A DNA stretch of 64,000 bases, from assembly GCA_949316235.1 (NCBI GenBank), contig OX438741.1, forward strand, positions 27,719,324-27,783,323, written 5' to 3'. Source of the DNA: Oegoconia quadripuncta. Taxonomy: Eukaryota; Arthropoda; Insecta; Lepidoptera; Autostichidae. Positions 45,165-57,934 of the stretch are shown here, one piece after another. The notes under the pieces were generated by a model that had not been told where the DNA came from, made no database searches, and saw only the letters and a list, made by a program, of their open reading frames with translations. A program made the translations under genes and the position numbers. Positions within the stretch are counted from its first letter, which is position 1; every line of letters begins with the position of its first letter.

Positions 45165-45333
45165 CATTCTAATAATATAAATGCAAAAGTCTGTCTATCA
45201 GTGCGGCTTTCACGCTCAGACTGCTGAACCGATCATATTGAAATTTGGCAGTAAGGTAAAGAATATAGGCTACTTTTCGTCGTGAAAAATATCTGGTAAA
45301 GTACGGGTAAATCCAGGCTGCCATAGCGCAGGT
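45165..45333 (+). mobile_element. Lep1/Helitron-like element, diverged
   Basis: TCTAATAATATAAATGCAAA at the left, TGCTGAACCGATCATATTGA and AAATTTGGCAGTAAGG in the body, and GCAGGTGGAATGCTAGT at the right: the same layout and CTAGT end as 10078-10303. Confidence 0.65.
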
Positions 45334-45786
45334 GGAATGCTAGTACTTTAAATGGAAAGTTGTTGTAACTTACCGGTGTAATATAAAGTAGATGTAATGT
45401 AAATAAAGAAGTAATACATTTGGAACATTTCTTCGAGTGGTATGTACGAGTACCTACCCAGTTGCATGCAATTGTAAATTCCTCGAAAGTTGTAAATTTC
45501 ATTCTTGTTTACGTGCAAATTCCGTTACGGAGTGTTTACCTTATCTGGAAATTCTGCTACTGAAACTACGTAAGCTTCTAACTGGAGAGCACGTACTACT
45601 TCATCTAAGTGCTTATACTTACCGTAATTCGGTTGTCTTCGTGAATATAAACCTACAAATTAATTTCTAGGAAGCAACAAACATAATAAGTGGTTTAAAT
45701 GTTTGATTTTCTTGTGAATACGATTTCACCAGGTTCAATGTTATAACAAGTGGTTACAGATATGTATGTATGTAGGTAGATTTACG

Positions 45787-46060
45787 AGTTCGATTTCCTA
45801 TCGGATACATGTTAGTACTCGGTTTGATGTGTCATCATCATCATATCAGCCGAAAGACGTCCACTGCTGGACATAAGCCTCCCCCAAAGATCTCCACAAC
45901 GATCGGTCCTGCGCTGCCCGCTGCACCCATAGTAGCGGCCAGTATGGTAACGGCAGGATTCTTCGCACCCCCTGTGCGAAGAATCTCCGTTTGGTGTGTA
46001 AATATATAATACATAATTAAATGTCCGCTGGCATGATACATTTTAAAACAATTTTAATAT
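45787..46060. repeat. SINE family 1 interrupted by RTE 3' debris
   Basis: GTTCGATTTCCTATCGGATA and GTACTCGGTTTG are SINE family 1. They are followed by CATCATCATATCAGCCGAAA, GACGTCCACTGCTGGACATA and ATCGGTCCTGCGCTGCCCGC, the 3' end of an RTE LINE on the minus strand. SINE-like TTAAATGTCCGCTGGC resumes at 46018. The RTE piece probably inserted into the SINE. Confidence 0.55.
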
Positions 46061-46155
46061 AATTTTAGTTTGTAACCACCGACCCAAAAACAGGGGTGTC
46101 ATAAGTTTGAAGCTTATCTGTGGGATTTGAAAGTCATTTTTAGGGTTCCGTATTA

Positions 46156-46425
46156 TAATCAGCCCGTTAACATCCCACTGCAGGGATTACAGGCCTTCCC
46201 TCATAATATGAAGGAGTATGGACCATCCACCACGTAATGCGGGTTCACTGTGTTTATGTTTCTGTTAACCGTTTAAGAGCAGTCGGATAAATGCACATAA
46301 GTAATTAAATTGAATTTCAAAAGTCATTGATACATGGCCATGCGTGGGAATCGAACCCGGACCTCCTACATTGGGAGACCGTATCTTAATCGCTGAGCCA
46401 CCGACGCTCGAAAACCAAATACTAT
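46156..46425 (-). repeat. tRNA-derived SINE, family 2, with head
   Basis: On the minus strand it opens with GAGCGTCGGTGGCTCAGCGA (A-box TGGCTCAGCGATTAAGA), then GGTCCGGGTTCGATTCCCAC (B-box GGTTCGATTCC), then the body shared with 44178-44419 and an end near CAGCCCGTTAACATCCCACT. It is a SINE, not a tRNA gene: the cloverleaf does not close and it continues into repeat body. Confidence 0.75.
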
Positions 46426-46939
46426 TGCCGTTCCTTTTGCTTCACTCAAGCTCCTTCCCCATAGGATTGGCCTAACGGCCGTTTTGCATTTCATTGGCTA
46501 CACTTCCATTTACCGAGGTGGAGGTGGGAATCTTATTTTCCTACTTACACACCCTATTACTTTCTTTAAATAGACTGGGGTCCAAGGTAGCATAGAATCA
46601 CGTAGGACACCGCCTACATTCAGTAGATGCCGTGTTGAGTACCACTGTCGATCCTAGCTTATAGGAGTTACAGTGGGAGGAGTGAGGAGGCGGGATTGCC
46701 GTTCCTTGGAGTTGTAAAAAATGAAGCTTCAAAGTCAATGCAATGACGAAATATGGCCATATTTTGACACTTGCAAATAAATCAAAACTTACAGTGTGGG
46801 AAGTACACTGTAAGTTTAGATTTATTAAAATATTTTAAAATAATTTTATTATCATTTTGATATTAGGTTACGTTCAAAGCTTAACAAACATTATAAGTAT
46901 AACGTCAAAGTAAATAGAAAAATATATTATTTATTTATT

Positions 46940-47045
46940 GTATTCTTTATTGCACATAAAAAACATGTTGACAATCAGTCGGAAATATTGTACAAAGGTG
47001 AGCTTATCTCTAATAGAGATCTCTTCCAGCCAACCTCAGTGGTGG
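46940..47045 (+). repeat. LINE 3' tail fragment with short hairpin
   Basis: TTCTTTATTGCACATAAAAA, GTACAAAGGTGAGCTTATCT and TAATAGAGATCTCTTCCAGC: same block order as 6388-6505. Confidence 0.55.
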
Positions 47046-48894
47046 TTAGAGCATATATTCCACATCCCGCTTGACTTCAAATCCCACTCTCTAAATTAAT
47101 GTTAAATAAATACTTTATTAATTGGTTTACTAGAAAAAACATTTATTTGAAATTCTGTAAAAACACTTATTCTTACGTATCAGTGACAGGGGCGAGAAGG
47201 TAAACGGAAGTAAAGAGCAGGCTAAATAATTAGGTATACTTATATTACATTAAAATCAGCACGATGTAACAATAGCAAAGTACGTGTACATTTCGGTCGC
47301 CAACCCCAGCTCCTAGTTATTTATGTAACATCATCACATTACCCCACAACCTTCACAAAGCCTGCGGGAACGCGCATACAACTCGCAAAATATTAAAAGA
47401 GGTACAATACACACCCCTTTAAATCTTTCAGAGAATAAATATATGCCGTTACGCAGGCTTCGTCCTAGTGGGGTGAAATAAAAGTTTTTACAGCGTCAAT
47501 TTATCTTGACGTCTAAGTGGAGTACGGGACCCTCGCCGTAACCTAAGGCTCTACTTTTTTATATGCTGAAATGCTATCAATTTTCGTAATGCACTTTCAC
47601 CCTACTTCTTTTACTTTCTGTCCCGAAAGAATTATATGTAAGCGTAAACAACTTTAGTCGCACTGAATTTATTGAATAAGCATTTAAAGTAATTCAAAAT
47701 TGTTAATTATGTTTTGAGAATAAATAGGCTTATTTGCTTACTTATTTTTATTTAACTTTTTATTCGTGTGCTCTTTATTCATTCACTATTGTTATTGTCC
47801 TATGTTGGGTTTGCTGGAAAATATCTCTTATAAGCTCGGCTATTGTATATCTAATTTATAAATAGCTAAGAATTGTTGTATTATTTTTTGTGTATGCCAT
47901 AAAGTATTAAAATAATAATAATAGGGCTAATTCGGAAATCCCTAAAAAACTGCTGAATATACTATATTATCTACTAATTTATAATTGCATCGAATGTTGT
48001 TTGCAGAAAGCACGATTGCAATTATTAAATCAAGTAATGCTAGGTTGATAATCCGCTTTTCTTCCAACTACAATGAAGAACCAGTTTTCTATCTTGCATA
48101 GATTTCGGGGAGAAAACGTGTTTCGCAGTATTCTCCATTTTTTTCAATTGTCGTGTAGCCGGTGGAAGTAAGGCTGCTGATGAAGACAAAAATACAACGA
48201 AAGAATTAGATTTGATTTCCGAAGAATTGCGGTATTTGCAACAATCGAATGTAAAGGAATTTTATATTCAAATCAATCGCAAAAGTGTTTTCACTTTTTG
48301 ATTTTTATTTGTTATCTATTGAAGCATTCATTCGTCCCTGGTCTGGTGCGCGGTGACCCGAATGCATTAATATTTAAAATCGGACTAGTGGACTTTCAAC
48401 TACGGTTTTATGCATACACCAACACTTTTTACACTATAGTCATGGAGCATATATGGAATTAGTCGGAACGAAGTGTGACGCTCGTTTTTCATGAAAGAGT
48501 CGTCATGCACGTCATGCTCATCTGGTCGAAAAATGATTACTAGCCCATAAAATCTAGGTCAGAAAATTTTAGATCATTAACAAAATTTGTTTCTATTCGA
48601 AAGGAATCATGTAGAGGACTTTAAATTGTAAATTTGAAGTAGTAATTTTAGATGCTCAAGGTTATTGTGCCAAGTTAGTAATTAAGAGAACAACTTATTT
48701 AAAAACTGCTGTTGCCCGCGACTTCGAATAGGCAAATTTTTATCCTGAAAAAGTTAGCGACGCGGACGTACAAAATAACTGAAACTAACAAAGCCATAGG
48801 AATAACGTCCGCTAATTAGATAGATAGTGTCATTAATAATTCGAAAAAGATGCATTAAAACCCTATTTTGAAGTTACATGTTTTGTTTTATTTT
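47046..48894. other. Non-coding, no recognised elements
   Basis: A relatively GC-rich stretch at about 47290-47550 lacks stops in no long frame and shows no repeat I recognise. It could be unique regulatory or UTR sequence. Nothing else stands out. Confidence 0.35.
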
Positions 48895-49190
48895 TAACCC
48901 CCGAAGAAAAACGATGAGTATTATTGTGTTTGACGGCGTTGTGTGTGTGTCTTTGTGCGGATGTATCTCAGTAATCCGTGGTCCGATTTATGTGCGGATT
49001 TTTATCTGGATGATATCATCCATATAGAGTGTCTGTTATACAAAAACGAAAAAAAAATACGCGCCGTGTAGGGTTTCGTACCCTATCACAATATGCAGAC
49101 TTAGAAGGGTTGTGTGTAATATAATTTACACCGGAAAGTACATTTTATATGGTTTTCGACTATTACTCATTAACTTATAAAACCTGCAAT
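48895..49190 (+). repeat. AACCCCCGA repeat plus GTAGGGTTCCGTAC repeat
   Basis: AACCCCCGAAGAAAAACGAT and GTTTGACGGCGTTGTGTGTG belong to the family at 8195 and 55022. From about 49065 the block matches 5270-5420. The two often occur together in moth genomes, perhaps as one composite unit. Confidence 0.55.
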
Positions 49191-49193
49191 GTA

Positions 49194-49417
49194 CAGGGTG
49201 AATTTGAATTCGTATGTAATTCCCATTAACTGGTGACGCCATTCTGGATTATGAACAACTTTCCCCAAGGGACTATAGTCGAGTTAGATGAAAAACATTT
49301 CGATAACCCGTACAAAGTATTTTTAATGGAATTCGACTATGGTGTTTGAGGAAAGTTGTTCGTAATCAGGAGTGGGTTCACAGTAAACTGAAATGACATG
49401 AATTTAATTTCAGCCTG
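49194..49417. mobile_element. MITE with TA target, mariner-like ends
   Basis: CAGGGTGAATTTGAATTC at the left and AATTTAATTTCAGCCTG at the right are inverted, with TA on each side (49192-49193, 49418-49419). Inner arms CAACTTTCCCCAAGG and GAGGAAAGTTGTTCG form a long imperfect hairpin. 224 bp with no coding. A partial relative lies at 43610. Confidence 0.7.
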
Positions 49418-49419
49418 TA

Positions 49420-51180
49420 TACAACTGCCGTGATTTTTTTCACATATCTAAAATTTGTGTGATGAATACGAACATTTATTCCCGAGTCATAGATGTTTAT
49501 ATAAATAGTTTTATGTTTATCCGTTATCTCGAATCCATAGCACAGGCTTTGCTTAGTTTGGGACTAAATGATAGGTAAAGGTAAGTGTCAGAATTATTAA
49601 AACAAAGATACCTAAAAATTTACTGTATATCTAGTTGTTGTTGTGTGTGTCGTGTATATGTCAGAAATATTTATATTATTTATTTATTTCATTGTTTATT
49701 TGCAAGAATGCAGTGACCACCTAGGAGCTCTATGACGCTGAATGAACAGGACTCAATACTTTAATTAAATTTTAAGACTGTCACAGAAACCTATACCATC
49801 ATTTTAGTCCTACATTACTTTTCCTATAGGCAACCATTCTGTTTAGTTTCGAATCCAGTAAAGAAAATTACGTTATTTCTAAAAATCCAATGTTTTAGGT
49901 AAATTGGGTATTACGTATAGTGATATTATAACAATCTAACAAACCAAGTTTAGTCTATGAATAATTAAATCAGTTCGTAATTTCTCACAATAAAAAAATT
50001 GATAACAATTTTGTACGGAGATGTCCAAATTTTTCGTGAATTTCTAAGTCGTAAAACCAAATTTAGGTACGCGTTTTCTTAAATATTACAAACCCTGTGT
50101 CCCACAAGGTTTTTGTTATATATTATACAATCATTGCCATAATTCATCAAAGCCCAATAATTAATTAATTAGTATAATTACATGTTAAATCCAATAATTG
50201 CGTTCACAACACAAATCCGTCATATCTATCTACATGGACGCGTGACACAGATGTCCGTTGGGTACCGAGTACTATACAGCGAGCGAACAAATACAAGCGG
50301 GCGATAACGAGCTCCGAGGTACAGGAATTCGATTACTCTCTGTGAAATTCGTGACTGCACTGTAGAATTTTTACATCCGTATTTAACTCGGCACGCTAGT
50401 GTACTTTGTGCAATGACCGACGACAACTTATACTAATAACTATATTTGTGACCCCCAAAGTACCAAAATTTTTTTGTAATGTTTGAGGAAAATAAGTCTT
50501 CTAAAGTTTTTTTTGAATTAAGTATTTACTTACACCTTTTGAACATTATGTAAAAGTTTAAAACAGCATAAGTCAAATAACAACAAATCCTACCGGACTA
50601 GTCCAATTCTTGTCAATTTGTCCTGATTATTTGGTATATTAGTAGACAAAACTGATTTGTTTTGTTACAAAGTGGGTATTGGATGTAAACAAAATGGTTC
50701 ACTTGTAACACTAGAAGGCCATAATTAGTAGCATTCCGGTGGTATTTCTGTAATATATAAGGTACCAACCTCGATATTATTCGTCGCATATATATTCCAA
50801 AACGTGAAGTGTTTTTCATTATTCAGATGCATTACGGACAAGTTAGAAAGGTCATTCAGCGCACGGGAGTTAACTAGATCTTTGTCTTCATCATACTCGG
50901 TTCGCTTCTTCATGCATCCAACCATGCAGCTCTTCAGTTGATCGGTTCATTTGGCAAACGCGCACTTTTCGTACTCAGTCTCCACTTCAGACAGAACTCG
51001 TTTGCCTCAATGGCCAAAGCAAGAATGCTTCCTCTTTATTCGAGTCGTAGAACGACACGAAAGGTAGATATGTACTCAAAGATTGTAAAGGTTGGAGGTT
51101 TGGTATTCCTTCATGACAACTTTGGCTTATTCTTCGTCAGATATTGTCTTTCCGGAATATAGATATCCGTCAAAGAAAAC
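49420..51180. other. Non-coding, with one weak coding-like patch
   Basis: Mostly AT-rich. On the minus strand about 50850-51000 a patch reads SEVETEYEKCAFAK, a stop, then TDQLKSCMVGCMKKRTEYDE. The C-X3-C spacing recalls insect odorant-binding proteins, but the stop, missing flanking frame and absent exon signals leave it unproven. Confidence 0.3.
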
Positions 51181-51181
51181 G

Positions 51182-51285
51182 GCCTCCGTGGCTGAATGTG
51201 ATTAACATAAGTTTTAAAAAACTGAGGTTTCCATTCGCAGCGTGGGATATGTTTAGTACTCAATTCGGTTCCACCAATCCATAGA
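51182..51285 (+). repeat. SINE family 1 head fragment
   Basis: GGCCTCCGTGGCTGAATGTG keeps the A-box region. GGATATGTTTAGTACTCAAT continues into the body; it ends early. Confidence 0.6.
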
Positions 51286-51344
51286 TTAGGTAAGAATAGT
51301 AAACATTTACTTACAAAACTTGTCCACTGAATACATAACTAAAA

Positions 51345-51580
51345 TTGAAAATGTTAGAAAACCCCGAGAAACAAGCGATTAAAACAAAACGGCTGGACCG
51401 ATTTTCAAAAAACATGTCTAAAGAACCACCACTAGACAACCGGCTTTCAAATAAAAAAAACGCATCCAAATCGGTTCATTTGTTTAAGAGCTACGGTGTC
51501 ACAAACAGACACACAGACAGACATACATATTGCGGTCAAACTTATAACACCCCTCTTTTGCGTCGAGAGTTAAAAATCAT
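51345..51580 (-). repeat. AACCCCCGACGCAAA-type repeat, reverse
   Basis: AGAAAACCCCGAGAAACAAG, CAAATCGGTTCATTTGTTTA, CAGACACACAGACAGACATA and AACACCCCTCTTTTGCGTCG: the usual block order of this moth repeat. The 126-codon frame through it is not a gene. Confidence 0.6.
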
Positions 51581-52233
51581 TTACCGGACAACTTTAGGGT
51601 TCTCGTGGATTAGAAAAAGAGCTCAAAATACAACACAACGTAATAATAATATAGATCGGCTCGTCCATTATTTTAGAAAAAAAATTGCACTAAGACTAAA
51701 CTTTAGAGACTACGTTAGAACTTGATTTTGGGAAAAAAAATATGTAAAAGATTAGCTATTCACAAGGAAGATTAATCTTATATTTAGAACGTACGAACGA
51801 AGTTTACATGGAACTATTTTAGTGTGAAAGAGTCATCCTATGAGGTATTTATACTATAATTCATAAGATAACTTCACCCTTATTGGCCACCAGGTAGGTA
51901 GGTTTTATCAGCCAAGAAAATGGCTAAGTGGTTGCTACCCTCTTAACTGCTACTGCCAAGCATCAGTACCTGTATTGTGTTCGTGTGAAGGATAAGGTAA
52001 GCTTTTGAAATTACAAGTTTAAGAGGCATTTCTGTAACCTGCATGCATGACGTATGTATTTATGCTTGGACGATTCCATGCGTTATAAGCAGTAAGAAGA
52101 AATCCCGTTATACCAGGTGAGCTGCTTGCTCGCTTATCATACCATCACATACATACAAAACACATACAAAAAACCGTAACATAAAATACTACATAACTAC
52201 TAAAATAAATTTTTAAATCTAACATTTGGTAGA

Positions 52234-52350
52234 CAATCGTGTCGATTCGGTTGTACACCAACTAAACTAAACTAAAACCAGTTTTGGAGTGGTTCCGTCG
52301 CATAGTAGTGTTCCAGGGAGAAAGAGACAGTACTACTTACTTTAAACTAT
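52234..52350. mobile_element. Partial MITE, GTCGATTCGGATGTACA family
   Basis: GTGTCGATTCGGTTGTACAC, then ACTAAACTAAACTAAAACCA and the core TTCCAGGGAGAAAGAGACAG, reversed relative to 9584-9747. The right arm is missing. Confidence 0.65.
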
Positions 52351-52394
52351 ACTCGTAAGACTATGAAAATCGACATGGAATCAGCATTTCAGCT

Positions 52395-52900
52395 ATTTAT
52401 CATATCAGTCCTGTGATCACTGCTGAACATAGACCTTGGAAATAGATATTCAGAGCAACCGGTTGGAAGCGAGCGCTTTCTGCTATTGGTATGGTAAGTT
52501 TTTTTTTTTTTATTAAAAACTGGTTTCGCGTTTGACAGTTGTTAGCATACACACATAGTAGTGGTTCCAGTATATACTTACCTGTCTAGTCCAGTCGCAT
52601 TAGCTATTGGTTTTCAAAGTTAATCAATGTCTGACGCAGCCCTTGGCTGGGTGATCACTAGTGGCATTCTATATGAGTGTTCCGGGCATCGATTGTTACG
52701 GGATGGTTTTCAATTCAAGATAGTCGTTAAGCCAAATCAGTGGCCTACAACGTCGCCTTGAATACATTAACTGGTTGCCACTAAGCTGATATAAAGCCAC
52801 CAATCCACATTGGGCCTGGAGGTTATGACTCATATCCTCTGACAGGAAGAGGAAGCTAGGCTATGCCCAATAATGGGGACGTAAGGCTGCAATCATAAAT
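52395..52900. repeat. RTE debris
   Basis: CTGAACATAGACCTTGGAAA with GCAACCGGTTGGAAGCG (52420-52475) is the minus-strand RTE end. CACCAATCCACATTGGGCCT and AATAATGGGGACGTAAGGCT (52798-52890) look like a plus-strand RTE/SINE 3' end. Between them no frame is conserved. Confidence 0.5.
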
Positions 52901-53639
52901 AAGTTTTTAAAGCAGATGAATACAGAAGTATTAAAAATAAGAGAATATTTCCTTTCATTTAAATTAGCATTCTACAATACATGGTACTTTCCTCCATGTC
53001 CCGCTCATTCTAATAGCACTCTGTATTATAACCAACTTGACTATCGTGGTTTAAACCCTAGGTATTAACATTTTAGCATGTAGGTAAGTATAAAGTATCA
53101 CCAAGATAATTAGGTGAACTTACAAAAGTGAAATATTAAGCTACTATAAGCTGGCTGCGAAGAGCTTAAGCTTAATTGTGGAACTAAGTAACACGAATAT
53201 GTACGTACGTCCCTGTTACTTCAGAACGGCTAGATAATATCATAATTATATCCTTTTCCAGAAAATTATAATTACATTTATCACATTTAAAAATATAATA
53301 GTAAATATTGTACCTACAGATATACACAAACAAACACAATTGTCACAAAATACAGTACATCATTACAATATTACACAATACTAAAACTTTGTTACAACAG
53401 AATCAAATTTATTTTACAAAATATCGGTTGAAGATTGCGGCAACGTTGGGCGACCTTATCACTAAAATACCATCTCTGCAAGGCATTTCTGTATTATAAT
53501 TTTGATATACGTATAAAGACAGGACATCCCAAATAAGTTGATTCTGCGGTATGAGATAATAAGAAGCACAAATTACGTAAATAGTTACTTAATTTAATAA
53601 TAAAATTAATAATGAAATTAGTAAGCATGTAAGATTTAA

Positions 53640-53770
53640 TTAAAGCTGCAGGCGAATCGGAATATTGAACTGGTGTCTGCCAAATGTAGCACGACGGAAA
53701 TTCTTGCCACAGGAAGGAGTAGCCGGGACCGCACTCTCTCCGTACATGAGCTGCCGTCTCCAATTTATCT
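53640..53770 (-). other. Coding-like patch, unidentified
   Basis: The minus strand reads WADKLETAAHVRRECGPGYS, then FLWQEFPSCYIWQTPVQYSD. Composition is richer in GC than the surroundings. An acceptor-like CTTATGTAG precedes it, but no consensus donor closes it. It may be an exon, a domesticated fragment or repeat debris. I do not recognise the sequence. Confidence 0.25.
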
Positions 53771-53870
53771 GCCCAACTACATAAGCATAACGTACTATAT
53801 GTTAGTATTCGTGTTAGTTCACTTGTGCAATGTGCACTGAACTGGGCAAACATAACCATTGACTTTGGGA

Positions 53871-56800
53871 AACATAAATGTTGTTACGTTATGACAATCA
53901 TGTTTGTTGATTGTATTAAAAATGTTTAGAGTGAGCTTGAACGAATGTTCGTCAACTATTGGGTATTCAGACGATTACCGAACAGTAAGCTACTAATTAG
54001 AAAATAATAGTTTATGCTAATGTCGGCATAGTTGCTTCAAGCAGTGAAACCAACATTTTTTTGTAAATTGTACTTTCTACTCTTACCACTTTCGGTAAAT
54101 GTATTTTCTTTTCTGATGTGCAATAAAGTATATTTGTATTTCATTCAATTATATTCCTTAACATTTCTTTGTCATTGTTATGGACATTCTTGATGTAAAT
54201 AATATAGATAAACCTGCTTACTTTGGTGCAGAAGTAACTTAACCTGAAAATCGTGTTTTTTTATCTTAATATCTGCATCAACGTAGGATTGATGACTTCT
54301 AGAGTAGAGACCGCGCACCCGAAAACACAGCGTGGGATGTCATCCAGAGTGGGCGAATGATCTGATTTGATTGTGCCACAAATACTGATTGAGTATGTCT
54401 AAAATATGATGAGCGTGGTTTTAAACATCACACAATAATATATATAAGTCCACTGCTTCATTAAGTTTTCTCCCAAAATACAATTTCCTTTGTCCTTTAG
54501 AATAGTCTATCTGTACCACCCACGTTATCTGGAACTTAGTTTCTACTTAAGACCCTACCTAACTATATGTACATACATATAACTACTTACTTATTAAAGT
54601 TAAGTCTCGTAGCAACATCTCATTCCTATTTCTCTGCTAGCTATTCAACCTACATAGTAGTATTTCATTATAGTCTCCAATACCAAGTTATATATTAGTA
54701 CCGACGTCAAATTCGAGGCAAATTATACACTACAATTTTTGCATACTTTCCCAACGTAGCTACGGACATCATGCTATGGAAAACAAATTTACCAAGTCAT
54801 ATTACCGAACTGGACCAAAGTTATATTACGAGGCTTATCTTGCTAATACTTTCCCTAATGTTCTTTACAAACCTCTTTCTGGAAGAAATGAGGAGCCAAC
54901 AATAAAGGTTATCTTGTAGTTGTAAATAGATTAATATGAAAATTCAAAAAGTTTAAAATCTATGAACTTAAAAGTCTAAATTGTGTGAACATAAAGTACC
55001 TATACGATAAAGCGAAACTCTTTTTAACCCCCGAGGAAAAAGTACGGGTGTTATGGTGATTGACGCCGTTGTGTGTGTATCCAGTCTTTGTCCGAAGGTA
55101 TCATATACGTGGTCCGATTTGAGCGCGGTGTTTATTATATTTAAAATTATACTACGGGAAAGGTTCTTAACCATATTTCATGGCAATTAGTTATTTAAAT
55201 TAGTCGAAGATATTTAGCTTTTAACACGGTTGGTTTGATTTATCTGGATGATACAAACAATTTATAGTTACTCTGTATTGTATTAATTTCGAATACCCAT
55301 TTTAATTAGGCCTGCCTGTGTAAAGTATCCATATTTGCCTCATGGGCTGTAGACAATCTCCCTGTCAATATTATGAATTTCATGTGAATTTACGACTGAA
55401 CTATGTTTTACAAACCTTTCCTCAGAAGCTATGTTTACAAAACTTTAGGATTTATTTACTCGGCCTCTGTATATCATGAAGATGAATCCTTGTCTCACTT
55501 TATTCAATTTACTAAAATATCAATGTAGGCTGTAGCCCATCGGTACAATCTATATCGCACTCATCTGTACGTCACAGTTTAGGTCGTGGGCGTGGACTAA
55601 TACCATCTATCATTCGAACTGGTATTGCCTTCAAACTAAATGATATTGTAACTAAATATATTTCTGAAAAGGAGAATACATGTTTCTCTTATGCTACTAC
55701 TTTTCTAATTTGAATGCACAATTCGCAATAACTAGGTATAGTGCTAAAATTTTCTGGAACTTCATCAAATCGAGATGTTTAACTGAAAAATAAATTTTGC
55801 TTTCAATTTATTTTTCAGTTCATAATGTCAGTCTCTACGAAGATATCCGCAAATCTGAAAATTAACCTATCCTCTACACAGCACCAGACACAATGGAAGT
55901 TTTATTGTTATACAGTTGAGAGGCCGGTTTTGTCTGTCAAGTAATATTTTTAGAAATAGCTTCAACCCGCGACTCCGAGTGGAATATCTTTTACTTTGCC
56001 GGGATGAAAAGAGCCTATGTCCTTCTCGATCCTTCAACTCAAATTCATAAAAGATTTGTTTCATAAGTTATAATAATAACATTTGAAAACGGCACTACTA
56101 ATTAGCGCTCATTCACAAGGCAGACTCCCCAGACAAGAACGAGCAAGAAATGCAAGGGCTATATACTCTTTCAATATAGTCAGAAATGTTATAATAGCCT
56201 TCGCAGATGGTTTCCGTTTAAATTTATTTAAAGGCAAATTTTGTATATCTGCCGGAACCTTATTATATGTAAAAGCTACTATAATAATTGCGCTCTACGT
56301 CTTCAAGGAAGAACAAACAAACAATCTCAGTTTCGTATAATATTAGATAGTGTTGATATTCAAATTCCGGATGAATGGATAGGTAATCACACTTGAACAT
56401 TGGCACTGTTCGTTCGATTAGTAATTAAAACTGCGGTTTGGATTATGCTCATTAATTGCTAACCACTGTCTAGACATTCAATTACATGTGCCATTGCCAG
56501 TTGTTGAATCGTTACAAAACCAATACCCGTATTTATTACTTTATTTGTATTCGTACGTGATGCTAGAACACACAACGTGGGATTCAGCATTTTGATAATG
56601 TAAAAAAACTGTGCTGAAATAGTGCCAAATACTGCCCAAAGGAAAAAAAATAGTGCCACTGTAAGAGTCATTCAATGTTTGCATAAATAATGCCACCGAA
56701 ATATATAAGTCCCATAGATTGTGCTTAAAAAACAATGAAGTTATTTAGATGTGTTTGTAAAAAGGGCAGCGTAGATGACGAGCTTTTTGTAGGCCAGACA

Positions 56801-57465
56801 AGAAGTCCAAATCGGACAATTTTGTCTAGGAGGATGGAATGTATAGTATTCTATGCAATAATACACACGGAGAAAAGAGTGTGGCCGACAAAAAAATTAT
56901 TTATTTATTTTGGTGGCATTATTTTTGCTAAAATTTATAATCATAGGTAAAGCAGTCCCTGCGTATGAGAATGAGGAATCCAGCAACACTTGACGCCAGA
57001 ATGCTCACTTAAAATATTGAATAACTCTTAAACTACAGTGGCATAAATTTACATTTGGTACTATTCCAGCACAGTTTTTTGACAATATTAAAATAGCTGA
57101 ATTCCACTGTGTGAATTCTAGCATCACGCACTTATTTGTGTGTATCCAAAATAAATACGCAGATACTGCAGGAAAATTTTTAGGTTTGTTATCAAAAACA
57201 TTCCAATACGTACAAACATAAGTACACGCATAGTCAATACAATAAATAGGTATCTACTAGTAGCTACCTACCTCAAATCTACCTTCTTATAAGTATAATT
57301 CGTAATTAGATACGCCACTCGAATCCTATTATTCTATTATGTCTTACTCATAAAGTATATGTTTATACAAATGGACAATTTTCAGTATAAGTAAATGACT
57401 AACAAATAACATCATCTCATTATAGTTTTAGTGCTTGTATTTGTTAATCTTACAAAGAGTACCAG
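53871..57465. other. Non-coding, one repeat recognised
   Basis: AACCCCCGAGGAAAAAGTAC and GTCTTTGTCCGAAGG at 55026-55140 are another copy of the family at 8195 and 48895. Elsewhere AT-rich DNA without long frames or clear inverted repeats. Confidence 0.45.
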
Positions 57466-57549
57466 TCAGTTACATAGAGTTCGTCGTAATGTCTGGATTA
57501 GTTGTCTTCTCAATTTGCTTTTTATTCGTCTATAGTGATTGTTCTACTG
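57466..57549 (+). CDS. Candidate first exon with signal peptide, gene continues off-window
   Basis: The initiator TCAGT at 57466-57470 lies 19 bases before ATG 57489. The exon encodes 20 residues, MSGLVVFSICFLFVYSDCST, plus one base, then donor GTACGT at 57550. Length, hydrophobic core and small residues at the end fit a signal peptide, and exon 1 ending there is common in secreted insect proteins. No TATA box is seen. No second exon is found in the window, so intron 1 would contain the whole transposon nest downstream. It could also be chance. Confidence 0.4.
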
Positions 57550-57934
57550 GTACGTACTATTTTTAGAATATTTATTTAGCATTTCGTGACATTATTTTTT
57601 TCTTATTTATGTTAAACTTCAAACTTCAAACTTCAAGCATTTATTTCAACGTAAGATACATGATATCGACGGGTTCCGGGCTATTTGCCATTTTTACCAT
57701 TGCCATTGCGGTTGTATTAACCGCCATTTTTTTGCTATTAGACTTTTATATATATTTGGAATCAGCGAATTTTTCTGCGTCGTTTGAGCTCAGTTAGGTG
57801 ACGATCGGAGCAGAAAAATGTCGCTTAATACAACCGCATTTTTTTGGCCTATTTTGCACTGCAATGTATGGACCGACACAAAATATTGTCAAATTTAAGA
57901 CTTGTGTACTTAAGCTCACTACCAAATACTACAT

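Noticed and set aside
46345..46415. tRNA-like sequence with A- and B-boxes
   Set aside because: It continues directly into a repeat body shared with 44178-44419 and lacks a closing acceptor stem; it is the head of a SINE.
51345..51725. 126-codon frame, one of the longer ones outside transposons
   Set aside because: Its first 80 codons are a dispersed moth repeat read in reverse; no domain and no splice signals.
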